DNA from: Isoetes taiwanensis
Taxonomy: Eukaryota; Streptophyta; Lycopodiopsida; Isoetales; Isoetaceae
NCBI GenBank assembly: GCA_021234155.1
Contig: JAJEKV010000002.1
Span: 43,141,203 to 43,205,202 of the forward strand
Length of the DNA: 64,000 bases
Direction: 5' to 3'
Shown: in pieces, positions 32,548 to 43,669 of the stretch
Layout: each line of letters begins with the position of its first letter
Numbering within the stretch: the first letter of the stretch is position 1
Program-made: the position numbers and the translations under genes
The notes under the pieces: generated by a model
Seen by the model: only the letters and a program-made list of their open reading frames with translations
Databases searched by the model: none
Told to the model about the DNA's origin: nothing

Positions 32548-32880
32548 TTATGGGTATTCAAAGGAACGCTTTGTATGGTCATTGATATCTGCGATTGGGA
32601 TCTTCTGCCTTGGATCTGGGCCCACTATCATTGATGGAGGATCAAGCTTGTGGCATAGCACAGTATTTACGCGACAATTTCTTAGAATGCAGATGGGATG
32701 GTAATATACTAATAGTTGCCTATGTGTTAATCACAGCCAGTGGAGCACATGAGGACTGACTGCAACAATTGTTCTTGGTGGATCAATGCTTATGGTGACC
32801 ATGTCAACTATGTGAATTTTGTGAGACTAGGAGCTGCAATTCTCATTCAAAAAAACACCTATGAAGTTGGTTGCAGAATA
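32548..32880 (+). pseudogene. Fragment of a CDF metal transporter like MTPC4, two exons
   Basis: Exon 1 (32,548-32,662) follows CTTCTCTCCAG and reads YGYSKERFVWSLISAIGIFC, then LGSGPTIIDGGSSLWHST. This is nearly the wording of plant metal tolerance protein C4, a SLC30A9-like cation diffusion facilitator. A GTATTT donor and a TTAATCACAG acceptor bound a 74-bp intron with TACTAAT before the acceptor. Exon 2 starts at 32,737 with PVEHMR in phase. After a frame change it reads TATIVLGGSMLM, and later LGAAILIQKNTYEVG, which resembles a downstream part of the protein. Only a small central piece of a roughly 450-residue protein is present, with frame breaks. It is a gene fragment, not a gene. Confidence 0.75.
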
Positions 32881-33988
32881 ATGTGCTTGTTAGTATCGTT
32901 ATTCCTTGAGTTTGAATTGAGATTTTTTTTGGAATACTTGATTTTTTTTGGAATACTTGAGTTTGGAAGCCATTATGCTGCTGGGAGCAATATGCACTTG
33001 TCAATGCAAGAACATGCAATGAGATGGAACTGACCTCCTCCATATGGCATTTTGCCAGCGGTTTTGTGCGCTTGTTTCCGTTGTCAACTCAGAAAGCATT
33101 ATAATCTTCATTGTTAAAAGATGGGTCCTTCATAAATTCTAGGCCAAGTCATGATTTGTCCAATGGTCATTCTGGATTGACATAAACTTTGGATAAATCT
33201 TAAACAAAGTTATGGCATATGCAAGGAATTATTCAGCCATATTGAGGAACACCCCTGTAGATTCCTTACATAGAAACAAAGCAACTATTGATTCACACAC
33301 TAATAAGAAAATAAAGAGAACTTGCACGAAACAATGGCGAAGCTTCTTATCACGGAAATCGCTTTTTATATAATAAATCACCTACTTGTTTAAAGCCTTA
33401 GCCTTTTCGTTCTCCTCCCAGGCCCTAATATGGCAATCAATCTTCTCATGCTTCACTTTAGCAAGTTACGCATCTATAAATTTGACATCCGGATAATTGA
33501 ACTCCAAAGCACAACATAGCTTGCAAAATAAAACTTACCCCGGTCCGTTGAACTTGTGATCCTCTCGAGATGAAGATCTTTTAGGGCTTCCTACTCTTCT
33601 CAAATTGTTATCTACAAAAAATAGACATATGTATTTTGCATGTCTTATCGTAGCCGAGAAGATAAATGGATGTGCTATGTATTTCGTCTCATCACCTTCT
33701 TTAGAAGACCCATGGCCCTCTTGTAGCGGATGATTGGCGAGAGGCAATCCTTTTCGGGCGAACTCTCGAACCAAAGCAATTTCCTCGATGTAGGGTGTTC
33801 CAACATCGATGCCGGACTTGCATTCTTGATTAGGCTAACCCTAGCATAAGCAGATCCAGATCCGGCATACCATAGCAACACCCAATAACCTTTTTTTTTT
33901 TTTAAGGGATCAAGGACCGTCCAAAATTTTAAGTGAAATCTGGGCCGTCGAAAGTTTTAGGGTTTTATGCACGACATACACTAAAACT
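32881..33988. other. No gene recognised
   Basis: AT-rich sequence. Minus-strand frames at 33,535-33,881 have no recognised domain. A T run of 15 at 33,890-33,904 may be another retroposon tail. Confidence 0.45.
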
Positions 33989-35375
33989 TTATAATAAAGG
34001 ATGAGAAACACCCTTCCAATTGATAGTGATGTCAAACCCTGTCAAAGAGTTAATTAATGGAATTTCAAAGTGAATTGTCCAATAACTCTCATTTTGAAGC
34101 CAAATGAGTTCGAACAGATCATCTGGCAACCTGCCTGTAAGTTCATTATTTGATAGATCCAGAATTGTTATGTTCCTCAGAGTTCCAATACCATAAGGTA
34201 TTGTGCCTTCTAGATTATTGTAAGCGAAACTGGGCAAAAGAAGACCATCAAGATTGCATAACTGTGGGAGTGGCCCCAAAAACATGTTATGACTAAAATC
34301 TGCAACCAATGTTGCAGTCTGATTTTGAAAACCTAGGCTTGGAATTCGCCCTGTCAAATAATTATATTGTAATTCAATGGTGATGAAGTCCGAGATGTTG
34401 AAGTGAGGCGGTATTTCACCAGTGAGGTGGTTGTTGTATAGTCTCAAATAATCCAGAGAACTAAAATTTCCAAACCCAAGAGGTATTCTGCCTTCCAACT
34501 TATTACCGTGCAGATCCAAGATATTTAGAACCGTGAGCTTGCTCAGATCTGGGATATTACCTGTCAAGGCATTTTCTGAAAGTTCCAAGAAAATAAGAGC
34601 AGATAGATTGGCAAGCTCATTTGGCACATGACCGATCAAACTATTTTTGGCTAGCAGCATAAATTTCAGATAAAAGAGGCTATCTAGCTGAGGTGGGATA
34701 TTGCCTACAATACTGTTGGAAGAAAGATCTAGTTCTCGAAGGTTAGAACATTTGCTTAGCTCGACTGGAATACCACCTGTTAGAGCATTAGATCCAAAGA
34801 GAAAATATAGCAGAAAGCAGAGCGGTGGCAAATAATTCGCTTGGGATGCTACCAGATAGATGATTTGCTTAGCTCGACTGGAATACCACCTGTTAGAGCA
34901 TTAGATCCAAGAGAAAAATATAGCAGAGCAGAGCAGGTGGCAAATAATTCGCTTGGGATGCTACCAGATAGATGATTATCTGTGAGATACAAATGAGAGA
35001 GAGGAGACTGCATACCTAGAATAGGAATATTGCGGTGGAGGCTATTAGAATCCAGATACAATCGTGTGTGAGAGCAGGACATTTGCCCAACTCAGTTGGG
35101 ATATCCCCTGTTAAATTGTTAGAAGAAAAAAACAATCCATAAAGAGCATGACATTTGCTTATCTCAGTTGGAATAGAACATGTTAGTGCATTGGATTCAA
35201 GATGCAATAGTCGGAGTGCTGAACGCTCAGTAAACAATTCTTTTGGGATGTTACCTGATAAATTGTTGTTGTCCAGAGACAGTTCTTGGAGAGCAGAACA
35301 ATTACCCATCTCTTTAGGAATGCTACCCGTCAAGTTGTTGTAGCTCAGAATTAGATATCTGAGAGAGAGAAAGCA
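33989..35375 (-). pseudogene. LRR receptor-like protein, truncated and rearranged
   Basis: Minus-strand frames at 35,333-35,016, 35,082-34,849 and 34,831-33,989 read plant-type 24-residue LRRs, for example CSNLRELDLSSNSIVGNIP and LTGSIPKEMGNCSALQEL. About 16 repeats are legible. The first frame ends with INSLTGFDITINWKG, which in receptor-like proteins falls near the end of the LRR region. No signal peptide, transmembrane segment or kinase is present. A 113-bp tandem duplication (34,751-34,863 and the following 113 bp) and frame changes break it. The upstream edge is cut by the LTR at 35,378. Extracellular LRR domains of this kind bind ligands at the cell surface. Confidence 0.9.
34751..34976. 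repeat. 113-bp tandem duplication inside the LRR pseudogene
   Basis: TTTGCTTAGCTCGACTGG through TACCAGATAGATGA is present twice in a row with several small differences. It duplicates about one and a half LRRs and changes the frame. Confidence 0.88.
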
Positions 35376-35377
35376 TT

Positions 35378-37003
35378 TGTGGCGCCCCCGCTAAATATAC
35401 GGCGACCCGCGTACACACTCGGCAGGATATCCCCCATCCGGTCCTTCAACCGCACGGGCCCTCCGTCTATCCCGCACTCTGAGATGATCGTAGTGCGGGA
35501 AGGGGACATGAAGGTGTGTTGCGTGCCCTTCCCCTATGGGCTCCTATCACAGCGGAAGCACAAACATCGTCAGAACTAGCAATACAATACAACATACTAC
35601 CTCGAAGGGTAGCTCAACCACATATCCATAGGTGCAAGGAACATAATCATATGCCATAAAACATGAGAGCTCCTACCCGTGGGAAGTCGACTGACTGGAT
35701 AGGCCTCAAGATAGAGCAGACCGAGTCATAACAATGGTGGGGCTGGCATAAGACAATGGCTAGGCTTGACCACTCCATCCGCCCCTCCTGTGCATACTTT
35801 GCAGATGGGCTAGATCAGGCTCTGACATGACTCTAACCTTCCGGATACGCAATCCCATGGCATCACCCATCGGGACTACCCAGGTTGCATCTCCACGGGT
35901 CCGGCCGAGGTAGGAAGGGTTGCATCTCCCCTCCCGGGGTCTAGAGGCTCCACGGGCGGCTAGAGAATCGTGGCGACACACAATTCGTACCCGACTGAAC
36001 CCCCCAAAACAAGAGCCAAGCTGACACTTGCAGCTCTTGAGAGGCGTGGCGACACCATCGCCCTGGGAGGTGTCGGACCCATGCTCGCCCCTGCTAAGTG
36101 ACCGACCATAAGCCTAGCCCACTATGGGATCCCAAGTAGCCCCCTCGGCGGGGATCCTCCCTCCATCTTGCCTCTAGCCCCGTTGTGTAGTGCTGAGTCA
36201 CATCATAGCTTCCATAGCCCGGTGGGTTCCTATGCACAGGCCGCAACTAATAGGAACTAAGGGATCTACACTAGGAGCATACTACATATGGCCATAGGTC
36301 TCTACCCCCCTTCCCAATACAAGAGGAGCAACATGATCAACCAACATCAAATACATCACATCATGATCAATATCATAAGAACATCTTAAGCTAATCATAT
36401 ATATCTAACTAACAGTTAGGGTTCCTTGATTAGGGTTCAAGATGTTCAACAAAGGTTCTAGGGTGGCTCTACTCTAGACACGAAATACTAACCCATCTGG
36501 AGTGCTAACTTCCAGACGAACTAACATGAACTCTACTCAACCTACCTCCTCCAGAAGCACTTCCTCCCATCCCTGGCGTCTCCATGCTCCTTGAAATGGG
36601 TCGAAGGTTTGCTCCCTCTACGATCATGCACACCTTCCAGGGGCTGCTGCTCCAGGCTAGGCTATGACGAACGATGCTCGAAATGGGGTTTCGGGCATGT
36701 AGATGAGAGTTCAGGTGCTAGAGTCGGGAAAAAGGGTCTAGGGTTAGGGTTTGAGCCAATATAGGTGTGGGTCCACCTGGGATGCCACGTGGCACTAATA
36801 GGATGAGGCCGTGTGGCGGTTGCCCAATAGGATAAGGCCATGTGGAAATGGGCCTTATCCTAAGGTTATCTAAGTTAAACAATTAACTTAGATGTGCACC
36901 CCTTGCCACTTTCTAAGGCATACAAGGCTACATAGGTAGACTTGTATGGTGACGGGTCCAGGAATATACGTATTTATAGCGTATATTCCCCTGGAACGTC
37001 ACA
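35378..37003 (-). repeat. Chromovirus 3' LTR
   Basis: It starts TGTGACG next to a polypurine tract and ends in CA at the border of the LRR pseudogene. It contains a TATTTATAG-like box near its start. Confidence 0.8.
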
Positions 37004-37259
37004 TTCTCCCCCCCTTAGGACAATGCTGTCCTCAGCATTGCGCTAAGGTGACGAGCCTACTCTATCCTGCAAAACAACATAAGAACATACACTTAAATTT
37101 AATTTAAACGATCAACTTCCTATTAAAGAGTTAAATGTCAAAATTTAGGCTATATTTGTACTTATACAAAATTATATAGCCTTAACAAGGTTACTTCTTA
37201 TAATAATTCAAAACATTACTATAAGAGTTATTAGGGTTCATAATCTAAATTATGGTTCC

Positions 37260-37760
37260 CCCATCTTCTCGTAATGCACCCCACCTCGATGCTCACTTCT
37301 CACTTGCCTGCACAAGGAGCACATTACGTTAGTTTAATTAATAAGTTTGTGGTTTTAGGGGACCACCCCCCTTACCAATACCTTGCACTCGATCATGGCC
37401 CTTTCGGATTTGAGCTTAAGGACCATTTAAGATGATCCCATCATCGCCCATGATCAAATGCTACCTTGTACTGGGTTACCCCTAGTGCATCATGCCCCAA
37501 GGGTTTTAAGCTAGGGAACGTCTCACGATCCCATCATCGCGCATGATCACTTTGACCTTCACCATGACCCCCCTATGGCCAGGTGTGCGAACCCCGCATC
37601 GTGGCATAGGGAGCATCCGACCGATGTCCCATCATCGCGCACCATGCCTTATTTCTCTCTCTCTCGCATGACCATATTGGTCATGCGCACCTCTTGGTGC
37701 ATGTTGGCCTAGAGAATGCCTTAAAGGCGTATCCCATCATCGCCCACACGTTCCAAGATT
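37260..37760. repeat. Recurrent CCCATCATCGC motif
   Basis: CCCATCATCGC(C/G)CA occurs four times, near 37,438, 37,530, 37,629 and 37,734, at about 95-100-bp spacing within diverged repeats. It lies between the chromodomain and the polypurine tract. Confidence 0.7.
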
Positions 37761-37829
37761 CTGGCACATGTGCTCTACTAACTAGAAGACATGAGCCAGA
37801 ACTTAAGGTTAACTAAGAAAAATACTAAG

Positions 37830-38036
37830 CTAACCTCCTGGCAAGTCGGGGTCGACCAAGTCGGAGACGACTCGCCCATCAAACTCCTTCATGAACTCTG
37901 GGTATTGCTTCTCCAAATCTTGCTTCAATACCCATGTCGCGTCTTCCACGGGCAAGTGTTTCCACTTGACCAAATACTGGAGGAACTGGGACCTCCTAGT
38001 CTTCTTGAATGACTTATCAAGAAGTAATTCAGGCAC
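37830..38036 (-). pseudogene. Chromodomain of a gypsy integrase (fossil)
   Basis: LQYLVKWKHLPVEDATWVLK followed by DLEKQYPEF is the aromatic-cage fold of chromodomains found at the C terminus of plant chromovirus integrases, where it guides insertion to particular chromatin. Only this end of pol remains. Confidence 0.88.
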
Positions 38037-38047
38037 AATTTTGACTT

Positions 38048-38051
<4 letters not shown>

Positions 38052-38083
<32 letters not shown>
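38052..38083. repeat. Poly(T) tract
   Basis: A T run of about 32 bases at the right edge of the chromovirus fragment. The following 250 bp are unassigned. Confidence 0.9.
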
Positions 38084-38088
<5 letters not shown>

Positions 38089-38339
38089 TGATGATATGTT
38101 TTTTAATCAATGTATATCTACTGGTTGGTAATTGGCCAGACAGGGCATTATTGGCATAAAGGATGTTGGATACATATTTTTGTGTCATGAACATATTCAA
38201 TAGGGTGCATGTTCAATGGGTAATTGGTAAAAAGTTAGAACAAGAAAATACATAATATTGTTAGGGTTACATTTTAGGGTTACATGTGGAAAAAACATGT
38301 CGAATAAGCATGGGAATTACGATTTTCTGCAAAACATGG

Positions 38340-38723
38340 ACTCTTAGTTCCGCTTCACTTCCGAACACGGATGCTGGAGCTCTTAAGGACAGACGGTATG
38401 AACGGCCGGACTCCTAAATTACAGCTATTTATACGGTTCCTTTTTGGGAGTTTGTATTGCATTTTTTCCTCCGTGAGTTTGGCCGGAGGCTGCTCCCAGG
38501 CAGCAAATATGCCGAGGAAGAAGGGGGATTTAAATGTTGCTACTAGAAAGAGGATTGCTGAAGAGAAGAATAAGGAAGGCAACACAAAAAAGATCTTCCA
38601 GTATAGGAAATCTGCTGCTAAGATTGGTTCTATGCCTGAAGCTTCCATGGATAGTGTTAAATTGGGTACGTCCATATCACCTATCTCTGCAATTAATGCT
38701 GAAGCAAGGGATCCAGCATTGGG
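38340..38723 (+). other. Retroposon-like 5' piece with an 80-codon frame
   Basis: The frame opening at 38,509 reads MPRKKGDLNVATRKRIAEEK, then NTKKIFQYRKSAAKIGSMP. It is basic and lies after a GC-richer leader. It resembles the start of a LINE ORF1 or a small nuclear protein, but it is not recognised. It stops where copia coding resumes. Confidence 0.35.
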
Positions 38724-39301
38724 TAATGTGGCCCTGTCAATATTATAAGTCAGTCAGGTAAAAGATATTTTATGACTGTAATTGATGACTTTAGTAGGAA
38801 GACTAAGATTTACTGCTTGAGAACTAAGGATTCGGCCTTTGAGGCTTTCAAAGCTTATGTGAATGAAATGGAAGCAGAGACTGGAAGGAGAATAAAAAAG
38901 CTGAGTTCCTCTCAAATGAGTTCAAATTGTTTTGCAAGAACAATGGAATTAAAAGGCAACTCACATGCAGATATTCACCTCAGCAAAATGGTATAGCAGA
39001 ATGGACAATAGGTAACAATTTTGAATGCTGTAAGAAGCATGTTGAAGTATTCTGGCTTGCCAAATTTTCTTTGGGATGAGGCTGTAAGGACAACAATATT
39101 TGTACAAAATATTCTACCTTCTAGTAGCATTAATGGTGCTATATCTGAGATGTTATGGTCTTCCCTCTTATGACAGGTTGAAATCATATGGCTGTTTAGC
39201 TTTTGCATATATTCTAGACGAGATAAGGAGTAAGTTAGATGACAAGGCACTAATTGCATACTTAGTAGGGTATGATGAGCAATCTATTGCTTATGGAGAA
39301 T
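38724..39301 (+). pseudogene. Copia integrase core, second part (fossil)
   Basis: SGKRYFMTVIDDFSRKTKIY is the copia integrase core start, and LKSYGCLAFAYILDEIRSKL with LVGYDEQSIAY is its C-terminal region. It is broken in several places. Confidence 0.88.
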
Positions 39302-39809
39302 GGATCAGAGCATAATAGCTATAAGTGTGGCACAGATAAGGGTTTCTATTGGGTATACAACTCTATCTTCGATCAGATTACACACCAAGATTCTCCTCTT
39401 GCCTAGTCACCTATCCCATACTCCATCTTACCTTTCTTACATTTGTCTTCACATTCTGAACTACTGTGAACTGCTAATGCTCAATAACTTGTATTTGGAT
39501 GGACATAATGATTATGCAGGTTTTCTGGACTCCACTGATGGGCATCACAGGGATCTCAAATTCCAGCTCTCATTCAAGGGGGCAAAGCAGTTTTCTGTGG
39601 ATTATCATTGACTGAATTACTGGTTACTATTTTAAATTTGTTACTAAAGTTATTGCAACCTTGGTTTTTTTTCTGCTCAAGGTTCAATTAAGTTTGGCTG
39701 TAACTAATGTGGCAGTTTCTACTCTCATTAGTAAGACAATTGTATGGCTTTAATTAATTAATGGAAAAAACATCTCTTACCTTCAAAAAAAAAAAAGAAA
39801 AAAAAAGAA
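39302..39809 (+). mobile_element. Short poly(A)-tailed retroposon inside copia pol
   Basis: Unrelated sequence separates the copia integrase end from its continuation (IIISRDVLFDKNQF at about 39,811). It ends CTCTTACCTTC plus an A-rich tail, the same ending as before the A run at 22,519. This looks like a 5'-truncated LINE. No sure target duplication was seen; AGAAT at both edges is too short to rely on. Confidence 0.6.
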
Positions 39810-40766
39810 TCATTATTAGTAGAGATGTATTATTTGATAAAAATCAGTTCTACAAAGTCATACCTAAGGTTAATGGCACTAATTCTAATGCTGAGTGCAA
39901 ACTTGCAGATGCAAGACAAGAATTTGAACAATCAAAGGATACTAACACTTGGGATAATGCAGATGATGATGATGATCAATTGCATGTGCAGGTACATCAG
40001 GAGCATAGACACAATGAATAGGAGAAGTCAGCAACAGTAAACAGGGAAATTATTGCAGAAGAACAATCAAGGAGAAAAAGAAAAATAGAAGGAGAAATAC
40101 TGCAAACGGAAGTTGAAATTGACAACTATTCATGGACGAGATGAGCGAATTCAAGAAAAGGAGGGTGAGATAAATGATTTATTTGAAGTCTTGATGCATT
40201 TAGATTCTAAAGTTCCTAAAAGCTATAATGAAGCCATAATGGCACCTGATAAAATGTGTTGGCTTCAAGTCATGCAAGAAGAAATGAGCTCCTTTAAAAG
40301 AACAGACACATTTGAGATAGTAGATACTCCAGAAGGAAAAAGTGTTGTAGGTAACAAATGGCTATTTAACTTAAAGACAGGATCTGATGGCAAATCACGT
40401 AAATACAAGGCTCGTCTAGTTGCACAAGGTTTTTCTCAAAAGAAGGGGCAAGACTATGAAGATACATTCTCTCCACTTGTTAAAATGAATAGTTTGAGAA
40501 TGCTTTTAGCCATAGCAAATGCATGTAACCTAGAGATACATCATATGGATGTCAATACAGCATTTTTAAATGCTAAGTTGGAAGAGGAGATTTTTATGAA
40601 ACAGCCTCCAGGCTTTGAAGAAGGAACAATCAAGGTATGGAAATTAAAAAGGGCTGTTTATGAGCTTAAACAATCACCTAGAGTTTGGTACAAATGCATG
40701 GACAGTTATCTAAGGGAACGAGGGTTTATCAAGCTCAACAATGATGGAAATTTGTATAAGTTTTAG
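39810..40766 (+). pseudogene. Copia reverse transcriptase (fossil)
   Basis: The core reads WLQVMQEEMSSFKRTDTFEI, KARLVAQGFSQKKGQDYEDT, HHMDVNTAFLNAKLEEEIFM and KRAVYELKQSPRVWY, and the active-site phrase LYVDDNIMIS follows near 40,795. This is the canonical Ty1/copia RT. Confidence 0.93.
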
Positions 40767-40949
40767 CTTGGGAATGAGTGGTGCATAATAGCACTCTATG
40801 TTGATGACAACATAATGATATCCAAGGGAATGAAGATGCTGCAACATTGCAAGAACATTCTGAATAAGAGGTTCATGATGACTTGACCTGGGTGAATTGA
40901 ATTTTTTTTAGGAATTGAAGTAAACAGAGATAGAAAAACACAAACTACT

Positions 40950-41769
40950 GGCATTGTCACGGGAAAGTCAAATTCAAAGCATGCTTGATAAATTCAAAAT
41001 GAAAGATTGTAATGTTTGTAAAACCCCTGCAGTACCAGGCTGCAAGCCCTCAGAGAAGATGTGCCCAAGAGATGATACTGAAAGAGAAGAAATGCAAAAT
41101 GTACCATATAGTTCTCTGGTAGATTGTCTTTCATATGTAGCAAACTGTACAAGACCAGATGTATCCTACATTGTAAATCTTCTGAGTAGATATAATCACA
41201 ACCCAGGGAGAAACCATTGGATAGCAGCAAAAAGAGTGATAAGATATCTTAAAGGCACCATGAAGGATGGCATCACATTTTGTTCTGAGGATTTGAAGCT
41301 AAACGCTTATTGTGATGCAGATTCGGGAGGGGACCTAAACTTAAGAAAATCTACATCAGGTTATTTGATATTTTTAGGAGGTGCATCTATAGCTTGGAAG
41401 AGCAAAAAATAGAATTCAATAGCCATATCAAGTGCTGAGGCTGATTATGCAGTTGCTACATTATATGCAAAAGAATTAGTCTGGGAAAGAAGATTACTTA
41501 TTGAGTTAGGTTATGAACTGCCACAGGCTACAGAATTGCTAAGTGACAGTACAAGTTGTATAGCTATGACAAAAGACCCTGTGCTACACTTAAGGGCTAA
41601 ACATATTGAACTTGAGATGCACTATGTCAGAGAAGTAATTGGGAAGGGGCTGTTCAGACTAGTTTATGTTCATACTTCAGTTCAATTAGCAGACATTCTA
41701 ACCAAAGTGTTACTAGAAAGAAGATTCTCAGAATTGAAAAACCAGATAAGTTGCACTGATATAACATGA
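40950..41769 (+). pseudogene. Copia RNase H (fossil)
   Basis: VPYSSLVDCLSYVANCTRPD, HWIAAKRVIRYLKGTMKDGI, LNAYCDADSGGDLNLRKSTS and KHIELEMHYVREVI are the standard copia RNase H phrases. The polypurine tract and 3' LTR follow directly. Confidence 0.92.
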
Positions 41770-41777
41770 AGGGGGAA

Positions 41778-42294
41778 TGTTGGAATATGTTATGTTATAG
41801 CCAGACAAAGCATTGGTGAACCTATGCAGGTATTTTTATATGATCATGGAGTTTACATGGTATAGATGTATGAACTTCATTATTTCATACATCTATACCA
41901 TGTAAACCTAAGGCCCTATTTGGTTCATGGGTTTAATTCATATACAATGGTTTAAGAAAGGGAATTTATATAATTGGAAATATGTCGAAGTAGGAGGGAA
42001 CCGAGTTTCGAAATGGTCGGTTCGGCACAGTGGCTGGATTGATCACCATATAATCTAAGATGTGATCTGTACTTGTGCATCGCAGTGATCGGATGAATTA
42101 AGAAGCAGAATCAGCTTGGGTTCTCGAATGAATTACTCTCTGCAAGCTTACTTGGTAACCTTAATGAATAATGTATATTATAAGGTTACTAGTTAATTGT
42201 TTTGGTTTATGATAAGAGCTAAAGGCTTAATAGAGGAATTGGTTAAAGTTCTAAGTGACATTGTCTAGACTAGAATTAAGTTAGAATTCTAACA
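41778..42294 (+). repeat. Copia 3' LTR with a local hairpin
   Basis: About 517 bp, starting TGTTGGAATATG. Relative to the 5' LTR it carries a local inverted duplication: TTTACATGGTATAGATGTAT and its complement form 23-bp arms around a 9-base loop near 41,850-41,904. Confidence 0.92.
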
Positions 42295-42299
42295 TATAA

Positions 42300-42630
42300 T
42301 TCCAACAAAATGTATCTAAAGTACTTTTAAAATGAGAGGTATCCATACGGTATTAATACATACATATAATACCCGTACCATATTAAACGTACAACACTGC
42401 TCCAGTTTATACAGTATCGTTGGCTCCAAATTTCACTTTTGTTCATATTCTAGTGCTTGGTTTTGCTCCATCTTTTGATCCTGTTATTGTCTCTACTTGG
42501 GTTCATATTATAGATCATGTCCATGTTCTATATGATGTCCCAAATCCTACTCCTGTTGATGTTCTTACTCTTATTGTTGTTCCTGCTTCTATCCAGGTTC
42601 TTGTTTATGCAGCTTTATCTCGCAGTCACG
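42300..42630. other. No gene recognised
   Basis: AT-rich. From 42,420 a T-rich frame leads into the gypsy scrap that follows, but its own content is low-complexity. Confidence 0.45.
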
Positions 42631-42639
42631 ATCTCAGCT

Positions 42640-43060
42640 CTGCACATTCAGATCCTTTGAATCCCTATGTTCTCGAAGCTGGCACCTCAGATTTTGCTTT
42701 TGATAATATCTTGTCATAGAAGGGGTATGATCGTGAGCTAAATCCGATTGCTTATCATTCTCAGAAGTTCCATGCCCCTGAAATCAACTATCTTATTTAT
42801 AATAAGGAAGAGTTGACGATTCTTGACCCTTTTTAGAAGTGGCGACTCCTTGAAGGCTCTCTTCATAAGGTGGCTATATATACTGATCATAAAAATCTGA
42901 AGTTATTTCAATTTTGCCCGAGTTCTCAATTGTCGTCAGGCTCAATAGCATGCGCAGGTATTATTTCGGTTTGATTTTTTATCATCAAATATTGGTCTGA
43001 CATACTTCAAGGGAAATCAAATGCTTTTTCTCGCAGATCATATTTAGAATCTAAGATGCC
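42640..43060 (+). pseudogene. Ty3/gypsy RNase H scrap (fossil)
   Basis: NPYVLEAGTSDFAFDNILS, ELNPIAYHSQKFHAPEINYL, IYTDHKNLKLF and KSNAFSRRS follow the order of the gypsy RNase H domain (VLETDAS, PIAYxSRK, EINY, YTDHKNL, ADALSRR). The piece is isolated, with no LTR near it. It differs from both other gypsy elements in the window. Confidence 0.75.
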
Positions 43061-43669
43061 AGATGGGGGAATCAGCATTTGATCAAGTGTCTAGAGTCAT
43101 TCTTGGTTTCAATCGCTTGCAGCTTCATGCTACTTTATTGTTCGAGACCCCTCAAGATAGCACTCTATTGGAGACAATCTGGACATTCCTTATTGGTGTG
43201 TGCTAAATTTCTAGGAACACTTATAGACTACTGGCTAGATTTGAAAAAAAAAAATATCGTCTAAAATCTTATTGTGAGACCTAGTCCTTGAGCAACAGGT
43301 TTAGGCAGTCACATTGACAGATAGTGGCGTGTAAGCCTAGGAATTCTGTCTCTAACATTGCACCCACTAGCTTAAAGTTAAATGCATTATCCATTACGAC
43401 CTGAAAATTCTCTTTGCTGCAAAGCTCTTCTTCACAGTTTTTGTCTTCTAAAAAATCCAATCTCCCATCACCTGGACAGTTTTGGTCTCTATAATCTTCA
43501 AGAACACTTGTCCACTTGGATATATGGTCATGAAGTTTATGAGGTGGGCCTTGTTTATATTGCTCCAACTGTCAATCACTAGTGAAGCAGGCCTACCTTC
43601 TATCATCTGAGACTTCATCTGCACCCTTTCGATCATTTTTCCATGTATTTCATCAACCATCTTGTTATT

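Larger units (their letters stand above)
35378..38036 (-). mobile_element. 3' end of a chromodomain Ty3/gypsy element (fossil)
   Basis: On the minus strand a chromodomain is followed by about 0.8 kb of non-coding sequence, a polypurine tract (37,017-37,004) and an LTR of 1,626 bp that starts TGTGACGTTCCAGGGG and ends GGGGGCGCCACA at 35,378. The rest of the element is absent. The right edge meets a poly(T) run at 38,052-38,083. It is a truncated fossil. Confidence 0.85.
31218..38723. mobile_element. Composite block of about 7.5 kb nested inside the copia element
   Basis: Copia integrase coding stops just before it and resumes just after it. The block holds a Helitron 3' end, pieces of two unrelated host genes (a metal transporter and an LRR receptor), the 3' end of a chromodomain gypsy element and a LINE-like 5' piece, with long T runs between some of them. 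No single pair of ends explains the whole block, so it probably grew by several events. Confidence 0.7.
28992..42294 (+). mobile_element. Ty1/copia LTR retrotransposon with large nested insertions
   Basis: LTRs begin TGTTGGAATATGT and lie at 28,992-29,490 and 41,778-42,294. TATAA flanks both ends (28,987-28,991 and 42,295-42,299). The primer site TGGTATCAGAGCC (initiator-Met tRNA type) begins at 29,492, and the polypurine tract GAAGGGGGAA precedes the 3' LTR. Parts run gag, protease, integrase, RT, RNase H, the copia order. The LTRs differ by a few percent by eye, so it is not very recent. It is a fossil with several breaks and two inserted blocks (about 31.2-38.7 kb and 39.3-39.8 kb). Confidence 0.95.

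Noticed and set aside
36730-36760. AGGGTTAGGGT telomere-like motif (also near 22,697)
   Set aside because: Only one or two repeat units; not an interstitial telomere array.
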